Shown: piece by piece, positions 1 to 9,299 of the stretch
Numbering within the stretch: position 1 is the first letter of the stretch
Layout: the number at the start of each line of letters is the position of its first letter
Source of the DNA: Leptobrachium leishanense
Lineage: Eukaryota; Chordata; Amphibia; Anura; Megophryidae
Reading direction: 5' to 3'
Assembly: GCA_009667805.1 (NCBI GenBank)
Contig: CM019066.1
Coordinates: forward strand, 116,488,190-116,552,189
DNA length: 64,000 nucleotides
Notes under the pieces: model-generated
The model's input: the letters and a program-made list of their open reading frames with translations, nothing else
Database searches by the model: none
What the model was told of the DNA's origin: nothing
Program-made: the position numbers and the translations under genes

Positions 1-299
1 GCGTTCCAAAACCTCTGGAGGATCAAAGTTGCTGAGCTGACAAAAAAAATCTTAAAATGCTATAAATTGGCATCATAGGCATACACAGACTGGAGTGCCC
101 GCTTGGTGAATCGCTCCTCCTTTCGACATTTTAGATCCCCCAGCTACACTTCGTGGGTTTTTCTTATTTGGTTCACGATACAAAACATGAATATTAGCAG
201 AATGGGATGATTTACAGTTTGCAAGTAATAAATGCAGACCCACTCTGAAATATTGGCTGTGCCCACCTATTATTGACACCCATGTCTAGAATACATTAT

Positions 300-1005
300 T
301 TAACCCCTTCCCGACCGATGACATACATAGGCTGGGTTCACACTTGGGCGTAGCGCTGTGTTGCGCAATGCGCGCGTTTTGTTTCCGCGCATTCGCGCAT
401 ACAAGAAAACGCGCAAACGCGCATTGGAGCGCGTTCGCGGCTATGTCTATGGCCGCAAACGCGCTGCTGTATGCCTGAAAAGAAGCTCCTGGACTTCTTT
501 GGGCGCAGGACATTTTAAAGTACGCTCCTGCGCACTTTAAAACGCCCAGGTGTGAACGGGTCCCATTGAAAACAATGGGATTTCCCCATTCATGCGTTTT
601 AAAGCGCGCCCGAACGTGCATTAAAACGTCTAGGTGTGAACGGGGTCCTTAACGACCGCGGATCTACTATGTACGTCAGGGTCTCCTAATCTCCCTCCCT
701 CTCTCTACTCACCTCTCTGTCTGGGCTCCCGCGGCGGTCTGGCAGGCTGGAAGTCTGCCCCACCTATTCAGGGGGCCTGGCAGTCACAATGATGTCATTA
801 ATGTGCATGATGACATCATCACCAGGCGCCCCCCGCTGCTTGTAGTGGAAAATAGGAAAGGAGACCTAAAAGTCAGAATAATCGCACAGCAAACTCTGAC
901 TTTTGTGTTTGGCTGTCATGGCTGCTTACTTATCTCCTTTTATTACCCTTTGTTGCCCTTCTAGAATTGGCCCCCTATTTTTGGAGGTCTATGGTAAGGG
1001 GTTAA
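300..1005. mobile_element. TTAA-flanked non-autonomous DNA element
   Basis: Both ends carry TTAA followed by a short inverted terminus (TTAACCCCTTCCC at the left; the right end reads TTAACCCCTTACC on the other strand). This fits transposons that target TTAA (piggyBac or Kolobok type). No transposase is visible. A second MITE (330-648) is nested close to its left end. The right end at 1002-1005 is inferred from the terminal match only. Confidence 0.45.
330..648. mobile_element. MITE with GGCTGGGTTCACAC-type termini
   Basis: The left end GGCTGGGTTCACACTTGGGC is an imperfect inverted match to the right end TAGGTGTGAACGGGGTCC. The right terminus is partly duplicated inside the element (about 542-563). 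The body is rich in CpG-containing words (GCGC, GCGT). No coding capacity is evident, and the reading frames here are shadows. Confidence 0.55.
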
Positions 1006-1440
1006 GATGGCCATGTTATATCTAACTATGGATCTCTGTAGCATGCAGGTGTCATGGAACCTGGAAGTGGTTTAAACACCTGGTGTATGTGAATGTAGTA
1101 GTAACGTTCACATAGCCTTTTGTGTTATGGTAACATTGATGCTTAATTTACGTACTACCTTTAAGTTTTTACGCAGCTGACGTGGAGAATGCGGCTCTGG
1201 TCAGACATTATGCAATTACATTCTTTTGCCCTTTCCTCGTTCCTGGGTGGTGGGTATAAGTTATGTTTTTATGTCATTCACAGGAAGAACTGTGCTATGT
1301 ATATACATAATAGCCATGTATATACCAGTGAGACACTGGTTTTCTGGGTTACCCTTTGGTGTACTCTGAGTGATGTCATACATCTGGGGGCTGTTAATAA
1401 TTTGGATTACCTAAGACTAGGAGTCTAAGGTGCACTTGAA
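1006..1440. other. Unannotated stretch
   Basis: No recognisable gene, repeat boundary or RNA seen. The 79-codon frame at 1189-1428 resembles no known family. Confidence 0.5.
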
Positions 1441-1444
1441 GGTT

Positions 1445-1485
1445 CACTCTTGATAAAGCCCTGTCAGGGCGAAACATGTTGAGTG
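1445..1485 (+). ncRNA. Hammerhead-ribozyme-like fold (degenerate core)
   Basis: Stem I is CACTC (1445-1449) with GAGTG (1481-1485). The core reads TTGATAA in place of CTGANGA, plus one extra A. Stem II is GCCCT (1458-1462) with AGGGC (1466-1470). GAAA follows at 1471-1474, then the palindrome ACATGT (1474-1479), with the expected cleavage base T at 1480. The architecture is that of a dimer-forming hammerhead with a minimal stem III. The core changes make catalysis doubtful. Confidence 0.45.
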
Positions 1486-1880
1486 GTCTTTATAGTTTTT
1501 AACAGGATTATACTTGGTGGGATAGTGACCTATTTATGGAATGGCTAGTGACTGTTAGGACTGCTTGGTGTAATCTGTATAGATGAAATCATTGGGAATT
1601 AGTGCCTATTGACTACCCGTATTGCCTGCCTGCTAGTATATTGTGGCTAGGCAAGCCATAGTAGATTTGTCCATGAGATTGCAAATTACTTAGTTTTATG
1701 ATGTAGTGACCCTGCATGCAGGTTGTTTTTTTTGGTATGTTGTTAAGACTGCTTAGCGGCCTATGCATCATTACAATCTATACAGAAAAAATGGCCTCGC
1801 ACCTGTACTCACCATAGCGGCTGCAACGGCCAGGAGTAACAACCCAGTTCACGTATGAAACATAAGAAGAAAAAAAAGAT

Positions 1881-2164
1881 GTCAACAGTGCTCGTTTCTA
1901 TATATTTCCATGTGCAACAAAACACTGTCGGAGGTTTTAGTTTGCTTAAATGGCCATTTTTCTGCCTCTCCTTAGCTGAAAAGCAGCAGGAGGGCATGCA
2001 GTTGCTCAGAGGAGCAGCTTTTTGGTACATTGGTTAGGACTCACTCTACTGAGAGGTGCCTTGATAGGGTGAGTGAGATTACGTTTCATTGCCATTTAAG
2101 CAAACTAAAACCTCTGACAGGGTTTTGTTGCACATGGAAATATATAGAAACGAGCGCAGATGAC
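1881..2164. repeat. Inverted repeat, arms about 74 bp
   Basis: 1881-1954 is the near-perfect reverse complement of 2091-2164, with about 136 bp between the arms. The arms contain TTCTATATATTTCCATGTGC and its complement. Origin unknown. It may be an inverted terminal segment of the surrounding repeat. Confidence 0.7.
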
Positions 2165-2739
2165 ATTATTACAATCTGCCTATTGATTGGTCTTATCAGT
2201 GTTCATCTGAACTATCCTTTACTCTTTACACATTCCAATTTTTGTGTCATTTGTGCATATATGGGGCCTTTCCCTTGAATCTGTATTAAGTTTATTGTTA
2301 TTAGTCCAATGCTTAAGGACATAATGAGTATTTGTCTATCTAGGTTACCTGCTTTGAATTAGGACACAATAATTGCCCTTCTGCACATGTTTTTTTAGAC
2401 ACTTCTGTCAATGTGGTTTTGTTTTTTTCTTTTTGTGTGCTTTGCTCTATTAATAAAGATTGTGTTTGGCAGTAATATATATTATTATTGCAATTTTTTT
2501 GCCCCATTACCCCCTGCCCTATTTTGAGGTGGAATAGGGTATTTTCCCTGTCTACCTGATTTGTTGTTGTCTTTTTTCATTTTTGGCTTTATTTTGTACC
2601 CTACCTTCAGGTAAACATAATGTTTTGAGATATCCCATGATCAGAGTATCCCAGTGTCTTTTGTTCAGTGTAACAAATTACTTTCCAATTATCGAACCAA
2701 TTAGGTAATAAGCCCAGCCCCACACTGGCATATCTCACA

Positions 2740-3026
2740 GGACAGCAATACTTGCTACCAACCTACCTGAATAGGCTGCTTCCCCTAGCAGCTCCCTCAT
2801 CCTATAACCTCCGATCCAGGACCAGCACCTTACTTGCAATACCACAATACAAACTGAAAGTGGCTCGATGCTCATTTTCCTACAAAGCAACACAATTATG
2901 GAATAACCTCCCAGACGCCATCAAATCTTCCCCCAGTCTAAAAGTCACTTAAGAGCTCCCTATTAACATACCTCAATACGGAATGCACCTGTAAACATGT
3001 AACATTGTGACTATATACAGAATGCA
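2740..3026 (+). pseudogene. 3' end of a non-LTR retrotransposon ORF2 (left part)
   Basis: The frame near 2752-2952 encodes a reverse-transcriptase C-terminal tail with LNRLLP, SYNLRSRTST and QLWNNLP. The same tail occurs in the insertion at 36069-36587, so this is a dispersed LINE family, 5'-truncated here. Its 3' UTR is interrupted after 3026 by the Penelope-like element and resumes at 9111. Before that insertion the host seems to have held an imperfect tandem duplication of about 36-40 bp around GAATGCACCTGTAA. The clade (L2/CR1/Jockey group) is not certain. Confidence 0.65.
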
Positions 3027-3093
3027 ATACCAGCGCTGCTTGAATAGGGTCCACTAGTGACACCCAATTTAATTCCAGTGAGGACAGGAAGAT

Positions 3094-3130
3094 ACACAGA
3101 CGTTTCGGGGTTGCAGCCCCTTCCTCAGTG
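3094..3130 (-). ncRNA. Hammerhead-like fold, inverted Penelope copy
   Basis: Reverse-complement counterpart of the fold at 5277-5316, with a GGGG/CCCC stem II and the GAAACGTC tail. The loop differs by one base (CTGCAA here, CTGCGA there). Confidence 0.5.
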
Positions 3131-3851
3131 CGTAGTGCCCTAACCCTTAACAGACAAAACCCATATATATATATACAAACACATAACAGGTTGGACAGCC
3201 AGACCTCCCCTCAGCAGGTGAAATAAATCTCCACAGGTAATTAAATAAAGTGGTTCAACGACACTCTTACCAGATTTCCATATGTATATGCATTGAGACC
3301 GGCGATAGCGGGCGCCATTGCGCATGCGCGAAGCAACCAGATTAACGCGCAGGACCGGAAGAGCCTGCGATGGACTGGCAGGAAGTTACTAGGATCAGGA
3401 GGAAGAAATGGCCATAGAGCGGCCATATTTGTAGTTTTTCTATTAGTGTTGATCACAGGGCGGAATATGTTCCAACCTTCCATCCTGGTCACACTGTTAA
3501 CGCTGACAGGGTTATGAAGGCTAAAAATAGCCAGGTCTGGAAAATACAAAAATAAGCCACACAGATATACAACAACCTAAACCAATGTGAAAAAAACATA
3601 TAAAGATATAGATATATATAAAAATGTATAAAACTTAAACACTGAAAGATAAATATATAAATGACTAGCTCAGCACTTAACGTTGACTATTGTACCTAAA
3701 GTCATCAGGAAATGACACCTTCCAAATACTCAATAAATTATATATATTAGCAAACATAAAACCAACTACAAAAATGAGAAAAAAATTGAATTTTTTTGCA
3801 CCAAAACACAATGTAGCTCACCCTTTATTGTCAGATGCCTCCGGATGAAAA

Positions 3852-4610
3852 TCAGAGAAACCAGTGCCACTCAAGTTTCTCATTGAGACCATGAGGGGCC
3901 ACTGTTTCTAACCGATACATCCATCTCGCTTCTTTTTGAAGCAATATTCGCTCTCTATCGCCACCCCTCGTTAGTGGGGAGACTATTTCCAATATTTGAT
4001 AACGTAACTGAGAGACATTATGTCTCTTTTCCCTGAAGTGTCTTGCAACAGGGGATAAAGATTCGAGATTCCGGAAAGATGTTTTTTGTTCGGATATCCT
4101 ATCTTTAAAGGGTCTATTGGTTTTACCCACATAGCCCAATCCGCAGGGGCATTTTAATAGATAAACAACATAATCAGACTGACATGTAAAGAACCCTTTC
4201 AATTTGATACTCTCTCCTGTACGTGGGTGCGTACAAACATTCCCTTTCAGAATCCCATTGCAATGGTTGCACTGTAGACATGGATATGTACCATATGTAG
4301 GGGTGGACAGAAAAGTCTGTCTCACTCTCAGTTGAGTGTCCGCTCTAACGACAAGATCTCGTATGTTTTTATTCCTTCGCATAGCAAAGACAGGGACATT
4401 GGGAAATAAATGCCCTATGTCTCTATCACTTTGCAAAATATGCCAGTTAGACAAAATGATATTTTTAATTTCCCGAGATAACGGTGAAAATGTACTTACA
4501 AAAGGAACCCTCTCAAGTTTCCTTTTCGGTCTATCCTGTAATAGGTCATCTCTATCGACATTTGAAATTTGAAATTTTAAGCTGGGCTTGATTAAGTACC
4601 CGTCTACCAT
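3852..4610 (-). pseudogene. Partial Penelope ORF: RT C-terminus plus GIY-YIG endonuclease
   Basis: This 252-codon open frame covers the end of the RT region and the whole C-terminal endonuclease. It contains a cysteine-rich stretch with CLQCNHCNG and a second CPCG cluster, then the GIY-YIG core VVYLLKCPCGLGYVGKT. In the main copy a 7-base deletion near 8101 splits the same region into two frames. Here it is uninterrupted, so this fragment preserves an older reading. It lacks the catalytic RT and cannot act alone. Clade assignment to Penelope-like elements is firm because GIY-YIG fused behind an RT of this type is diagnostic. Confidence 0.85.
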
Positions 4611-4976
4611 AGCCCTTCTCTAAAACCTCGTAATCTAGAATCCAATTTGGTTTCATCACTTACAATACGCTTCACCCTCAGCATCTGGCTAAAGGGTGAC
4701 CTGATGACTTTAGGTACAATAGTCAACGTTAAGTGCTGAGCTAGTCATTTATATATTTATCTTTCAGTGTTTAAGTTTTATACATTTTTATATATAACTA
4801 TATCTTTATATGTTTTTTTCACATTGGTTTAGGTTGTTGTATATCTGTGTGGCTTATTTTTGTATTTTCCAGACCTGGCTATTTTTAGCCTTCATAACCC
4901 TGTCAGCGTTAACAGTGTGACCAGGATGGATGGTTGGAGCATATTCCGCCCTGTGATCATCACTAATAGAAAAACT

Positions 4977-5091
4977 ACAAATATGGCCGCTCTGTGGCCA
5001 TTTCTTCCTCCTGATCCTAGTAACTTCCTGCCAGTCCATCGCAGGCTCTTCCGGTCCTGTGCATTAATCTGGTTTGCTTCGCGCATGCGCA
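4977..5091 (+). promoter_or_regulatory. Candidate TATA-less promoter in the Penelope terminal segment
   Basis: Three motifs common in vertebrate housekeeping promoters sit within 115 bp: an AAATATGGCCGC YY1-like site (about 4978-4989), an ETS-type CTTCCGG (5048-5054) and a perfect NRF1 palindrome GCGCATGCGC (5081-5090). The inverted copy keeps the NRF1 palindrome at 3320-3329. Promoter function is inferred from motifs only. The position upstream of the coding region is suitable. Confidence 0.4.
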
Positions 5092-5276
5092 ATGGCGCCC
5101 GCTATCGCCGGTCTCAATGCATATACATATGGAAAACTGGTAAGAGTGTCGTTGAACCACTTTATTTAATTACCTGTGGAGATTTATTTCACCTGCTGAG
5201 GGGAGGTCTGGCTGTCCAACCTGTTATGTGTTTGTATATATATATATGGGTTTTGTCTGTTAAGGGTTAGGGCACT

Positions 5277-5316
5277 ACGCACTGAGGAAGGGGCTGCGAC
5301 CCCGAAACGTCTGTGT
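5277..5316 (+). ncRNA. Hammerhead-ribozyme-like fold in the Penelope pseudo-LTR
   Basis: Stem I is ACGCA (5277-5281) with TGTGT (5312-5316). The core CTGAGGA (5282-5288) fits CUGANGA, but one extra A (5289) precedes stem II, GGGG/CCCC (5290-5293, 5300-5303). GAAA (5304-5307) leads into the self-complementary ACGT (5307-5310) and the cleavage-site C (5311). Hammerheads of Penelope-like elements are reported with very short stem III that dimerise. The extra A is a deviation that may abolish activity. Confidence 0.6.
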
Positions 5317-5671
5317 ATCTTCCTGTCCTCACTGGAATTAAATTGGGTGTCACTAGTGGACCCTATTCAAGCAGCGCTGGTATTGTATTACTTTTTCTTC
5401 CTGTGAATTATTTACCGTCTCAGTTGGATGCTGTGAGAGGGAGTCAATACTCAGCTGCAGCTGCATTATTACTCTACATTTTAGAGGGTGCCAACGGACA
5501 CCCTTACTCCTGCTTTTTTTCAAACTTTTTTCAAGTATCACTATTTCTTCAGCATCTGGTTCTCTCTGCAGGAGCTTGCTTTTTTTGATTATGTAATTTT
5601 CAGATATTTCTGGACTTCCTACGAATCGGGCAGATACTTTTGCCTACACTCAGCAACATCTAGATGCCTTA

Positions 5672-6403
5672 GTGAACACTGTTGGTATGACTGGTGCAGA
5701 CTTTTTGTTTAATGTTGATGCTACTTCACTTGCAAAACGTTTGGAATCACTTACTAAAAAGGAGACTAATTATCAACTTCATCAAACTACCCTGACTGAG
5801 TATTTGAGAGTAAAGAGGATCCCAAGGGGACTGAGATCCCCACTCGTACCCACCCTGTGTAAAACGAACGAAAAACATATTAAGAGGTGGTACCAGATAC
5901 TCAACAAATGCTCGTTAGACCTGATTGCCCTCACCATCGAGAGCGTTGGGGCGGAGCTACAGGATGTGACGAAAGAAATAACTGAGACCAAAGCACAACT
6001 TGTGAGCACCATCTCTGACGATAAACTTACCCAACTAGAACAAGAAGTAAAAATTAAATCAGAGAAATTTGGTAAGGAAATACAAACAGTGAAGATTCGG
6101 AAATTCAGGAGGGATACACTGGACTATCAATATAATCGCGTATATTCATGGAGAATTACTACTAAACAACAAAGGAGATCGAGACATACACAGGATTACC
6201 CTGCGAGAATATCAGCTGGTGGCACTACCTCAGCCACATCAGGAAGCGATAGTTCTGCATCTATTTCGGGACATCAGGTTCCTTTTTTAGGAGCAGGAAG
6301 AGAGGAGGGAGGGGGTCCGGGACCCTCCAGCAAACAACCAGTGACGCAGAGCAAAATCAAGGACACGAAAGAGAAAGAAAAGAGACCAGAGAAGGGGTAT
6401 TAA
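5672..6403 (+). CDS. Penelope-like element, N-terminal region of the polyprotein
   Basis: The frame encodes about 243 residues. A helical, charged segment (roughly residues 75-145, glutamate and lysine rich, coiled-coil-like) is followed by KIRKFRRDTLDYQYNRVYSW and a low-complexity Ser/Gly/Pro tail. The arrangement, immediately upstream of a Penelope RT on the same strand, identifies it as the N-terminal part of that ORF rather than a host gene. The frame closes at 6403, and homologous reading resumes at once in the +1 frame (SKTNLTPIQIKALSKGLNF), so a frameshift near 6395 separates it from the RT. The start at 5672 is only the first in-frame ATG; the true start could be upstream. Confidence 0.65.
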   Translation: MNTVGMTGADFLFNVDATSLAKRLESLTKKETNYQLHQTTLTEYLRVKRIPRGLRSPLVPTLCKTNEKHIKRWYQILNKCSLDLIALTIESVGAELQDVTKEITETKAQLVSTISDDKLTQLEQEVKIKSEKFGKEIQTVKIRKFRRDTLDYQYNRVYSWRITTKQQRRSRHTQDYPARISAGGTTSATSGSDSSASISGHQVPFLGAGREEGGGPGPSSKQPVTQSKIKDTKEKEKRPEKGY

Positions 6404-8147
6404 ATCTGTCCAAAACTAACCTTACGCCTATACAAATTAAGGCACTCAGTAAAGGCCTGAACTTTTCTGTTTCAGGGAAAACTGACAAATTTTCTATGCA
6501 AGTTGATTTGCAAATTTTTTTAGACGTATTAACCTTAAAATCTTTTTTTCAGATTCGCAACACCAGCAACAAAAACCATTACAAGGAACAAGCGATGATC
6601 CCAGTTCAGATGCTTCGGGACCAGAGACAGATAATTTTTCCCTTGAGGTGTGTAGACCCAAAAGTCAATTTTTTCCGATGGTTTTAAATTCATCTTCGAC
6701 TACATTTATGAATGTTGTAAAACAGGGAATTGAGGATTTACCCTGGAATAAATCACCCTCTAAAAATAACCTGACTAGAAATGAAAGACAGGCGCTTACA
6801 GAAATCAGCAAAAATGCCTTGCTCAGTCAAGCCTGCCGACAAGGGTGGCTTGATAGTAGTGCAGGACACTAGTGATTATCATGCGGAGGTGATGAGGCAG
6901 CTAATGGATAGGAGTAACTACAAGGTTATGAGAGCTAATCCCACCCAACAGATCTCTAGGATTATTGATAATGTAGTTACATTGGCACTTGAGGAAAGAA
7001 TAATCTCTGCCAAAATTGGTAAATTTTTGCGCATTAAATTCCCGATGATACCAGTGTTTTACACACTGCCAAAAATCCATAAAGGGATATTCCCGCCACC
7101 GGGGCGTCCCATTGTCGCCGGTACTAATTCCATTTTTCAACCTTTGGCTATTTTTATTGATCAATTTTTACAGCCCCTTGTACCCAAGGCCCTATCCTAT
7201 GTTCGCGATACCAAAGATTGCTGAAATTGAGTAATGTTGTATTACCTGCTGAATCCATCCTAGTTACCCTTGACATTGGCAGCCTCTACACCTCTATCCC
7301 TCACAATGAGGGTCTTCGCTCTATTCGACAACATCTTTTGTGTTCTACCATCTCGAGGAATCTGATTGACTTCCTGATGGCTTTACTGGAGATAGTCCTT
7401 AAGAAAAACTACTTTCGATATCAATCCATCTTTTATGAACAGGTGAAAGGTACTACCATGGGTGCTACTATGGCACCCTCTTACGCTAATCTGTATATGA
7501 CTACGTTCGAAGAGTCTTATATTTGGCAGAATAATCCCTTTAGTGACAAGATTTCTAAGTGGTTTCGTTATATTGACGATTGTTTTCTGATTTGGATGGG
7601 TTCTCTGTGTGAGTTGAATGAATTTGCACAGTATCTTAATACTAGGAACCCCAATATCATTTTTACCATGGAGTTTGATGCACAGTCTGTACATTTTTTG
7701 GATGTGCAGGTCTATAGGGTAGGTGATCATATCGCCACTGACCTTTATACTAAGCCTACCGATACTAATAGCCTATTGAATTTTTCAAGTTATCACCCCC
7801 GTGGGCAGAAAATCTCTATTCCCTTTAGCCAGATGCTGAGGGTGAAGCGTATTGTAAGTGATGAAACCAAATTGGATTCTAGATTACGAGATCTTAGAAC
7901 CAAATTTCGAGAGAAGGGCTATGGTAGATGGGTACTTAATCAAGCCCAGCTTAAAATTTCAAATGTCGATAGAGATGACCTATTACAGGATAGACCAAAA
8001 AAGAAACTCGAGAGGGTTCCTTTTGTAAGTACATTTTCACCGTTATCTCGGGAAATTAAAAATATCATTTTGTCTAACTGGCATATTTTTCAAAGTGATA
8101 GGGCATTTATTTCCCAATGTCCCTGTCTTTGCTATGCGAAGGAATAA
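6404..8147 (+). pseudogene. Penelope-like reverse transcriptase, frameshifted
   Basis: Coding homology runs through at least four frames (about 6406-6690, 6648-6872, 6781-7224 and 7218-8147). The middle contains FYTLPKIHKG and GRPIVAG, a template-handling region typical of Penelope and telomerase-like RTs. The last and longest piece has LVTLDIGSLYTSIPH (motif A, with catalytic Asp), TTMGATMAPSYANLYM (motif B) and YIDD at 7569-7580 (motif C). All three catalytic aspartates are present. The frameshifts near 6650-6690, 6800, 7215 and 8101 prevent a single product. A 7-base deletion at about 8101 is demonstrated by comparison with the inverted copy. Confidence 0.85.
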
Positions 8148-8664
8148 AAACATACGAGATCTTGTCGTTAGAGCGGACACTCAACCGAGAGTGAGACAGA
8201 CTTTTCTGTCCACCCCTACATATGGTACATATCCATGTCTACAGTGCAACCATTGCAATGGGATTCTGAAAGGGAATGTTTGTACGCACCCACGTACAGG
8301 AGAGAGTATCAAATTGAAAGGGTTCTTTACATGTCAGTCTGATTATGTTGTTTATCTATTAAAATGCCCCTGCGGATTGGGCTATGTGGGTAAAACCATT
8401 AGACCCTTTAAAGATAGGATATCCGAACATAAAACATCTATCCGGAATCTCGAATCTTTATCCCCTGTTGCAAGACACTTCAGGGAAAAGAGACATAATG
8501 TCTCTCAGTTACGTTATCAAATATTGGAAATAGTCTCCCCACTAACGAGGGGTGGCGATAGAGAGCGAATATTGCTTCAAAAAGAAGCGAGATGGATGTA
8601 TCGGTTAGAAACAGTGGCCCTTCATGGTCTCAATGAGAAACTTGAGTGGCACTGGTTTCTCTGA
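8095..8664 (+). pseudogene. Penelope-like GIY-YIG endonuclease domain (C-terminus)
   Basis: The frame continues the RT ORF after the 7-base deletion. It has the paired cysteine motif CLQCNHC, a second cysteine/histidine region, and the GIY-YIG core VVYLLKCPCGLGYVGKT at about 8347-8397 with the downstream RISEHK. The endonuclease nicks target DNA to prime reverse transcription in this class. It ends ENLEWHWFL-like at a stop codon, the same end as in the inverted copy, so the natural C-terminus is retained. Confidence 0.85.
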
Positions 8665-9075
8665 TTTTCATCCTGAGGCATCTGACAATAAAGGGTGAGC
8701 TACATTGTGTTTTGGTGCAAAAAAATTCAATTTTTTTTTCTCATTTTTGTAGTTGGTTTTATGTTTGCTAATATATATAATTTATTGAGTATTTGGAAGG
8801 TGTCATTTCCTGATGACTTTAGGTACAATAGTCAACGTTAAGTGCTGAGCTAGTCATTTATATATTTATCTTTCAGTGTTTAATTTTTATACATTTTTAT
8901 ATATATCTATATCTTTATATGTTTTTTTCACATTGGTTTAGGTTGTTGTATTTCTGTGTGGCTTATTTTTGTATTTTCCAGACCTGGCTATTTTTAGCCT
9001 TCATAACCCTGTCAGCGTTAACAGTGTGATCAGGATGGAAGGTTGGAGCATATTCCGCCCTGTGATCAACACTAT
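8665..9075 (+). repeat. Penelope 3' UTR and 3' pseudo-LTR (truncated)
   Basis: This matches 3455-3851 inverted, and from 8810 on it also matches 4700-5062 direct. It stops near 9075, inside the segment, so the second hammerhead-like fold found at 5277 is missing from this end. Confidence 0.75.
8804..8844 (+). ncRNA. Degenerate hammerhead-like fold at the Penelope 3' end
   Basis: CATTT (8804-8808) pairs with AAGTG (8840-8844). CTGATGA (8810-8816) is followed by GACT/AGTC arms and the palindrome AACGTT (8834-8839). The GAAA element is missing, so self-cleavage is unlikely. Copies lie at about 3675-3715 (minus) and 4700-4735 (plus, left stem altered). Confidence 0.35.
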
Positions 9076-9110
9076 GCTAACGGACACCCTTACTCCTGCT
9101 TTTTTTCAAA
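9076..9110 (+). repeat. Short transposed duplicate of 5492-5525
   Basis: GCTAACGGACACCCTTACTC and the following T-run repeat the sequence at about 5490-5525, upstream of the Penelope ORF, and are fused directly to the truncated 3' pseudo-LTR just before the target duplication. Confidence 0.75.
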
Positions 9111-9245
9111 TATATACAGAATGCACCTGTAACCATGTAACATAGTGACTATTTCCTACATATTTATTTTCTGTGTTAATCTGTAGGTTTGTGTTGTTTT
9201 TTTAATATCTTGCATTTATTACTTTGTATTCCTGTAACAACTGTA
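9111..9245 (+). pseudogene. 3' UTR of the LINE interrupted by the Penelope element (right part)
   Basis: This continues the family of 2740-3026 and matches 36370-36480 (TAACATAGTGACTATTTCC and the following TTGTGTTG region). It is truncated near 9245, without the AATAAA-rich tail seen at 36560-36587. Confidence 0.65.
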
Positions 9246-9299
9246 AAAATGCCTGCCTGTTCAGTGCGAAGACTATCCTACCCAGATTTTTCGGGGTCC

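Larger units (their letters stand above)
1440..2500. repeat. Unclassified repeat with hammerhead-like motif and inverted arms
   Basis: The segment holds the hammerhead-like fold at 1445-1485 and an inverted pair of about 74 bp (1881-1954 against 2091-2164). The layout recalls the terminal repeats of Penelope-like elements, which also combine a hammerhead with inverted copies, but no Penelope coding sequence is present. Nonautonomous Penelope or another ribozyme-bearing retroelement is an inference. Position 2500 is an approximate end. Confidence 0.4.
3027..4706 (-). mobile_element. Inverted 3' portion of the Penelope-like element
   Basis: Read on the minus strand, this repeats the main copy from about 7825 to the end, including the GIY-YIG coding end, the 3' UTR and the terminal repeat, then continues to the CCAGCGCTGC end also seen at about 5378. 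The junction with the direct terminal segment lies near 4700-4706, beside the CTGATGAC motif of the 3' hammerhead-like fold. Head-to-head tail copies are typical of this class. Confidence 0.85.
4700..5400 (+). repeat. Penelope terminal segment (pseudo-LTR), 5' direct copy
   Basis: 4700-5062 matches the 3' terminal segment after the coding region (about 8810-9075) and, inverted, 3027-3720. The 5' copy continues to about 5400, through a hammerhead-like fold at 5277-5316. The 136-codon frame 4860-5270 and its inverted partner are not convincing proteins. They arise because the repeat is present several times. Confidence 0.8.
3027..9110 (+). mobile_element. Penelope-like element locus (Neptune/Poseidon type)
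   Basis: The locus contains, in order, an inverted copy of the element's 3' portion (3027-4706), a direct terminal segment (about 4700-5400), a reverse transcriptase plus GIY-YIG reading region (5672-8664) and a 3' terminal segment (8665-9075). A perfect 15-bp direct repeat TATATACAGAATGCA flanks it (3012-3026 and 9111-9125). Penelope-like elements are known for an RT linked to a GIY-YIG endonuclease, partial pseudo-LTRs with inverted copies, and hammerhead motifs in those repeats. All are seen here. Several frameshifts make it inactive as read. Confidence 0.88.

Noticed and set aside
4860..5270. 136-codon protein repeated at 3140-3549 in reverse
   Set aside because: The repetition is due to copies of the Penelope terminal segment. 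No domain is seen, and the frames also read open on the opposite strand.
3852..8664. Homing endonuclease or UvrC-like GIY-YIG gene
   Set aside because: The GIY-YIG domain is fused behind a Penelope-type RT and flanked by its pseudo-LTRs, so it is part of the retroelement.
8804..8844. Active hammerhead ribozyme at the Penelope 3' end
   Set aside because: Although CTGATGA is perfect, the GAAA element is missing, so I keep it only as a degenerate fold.
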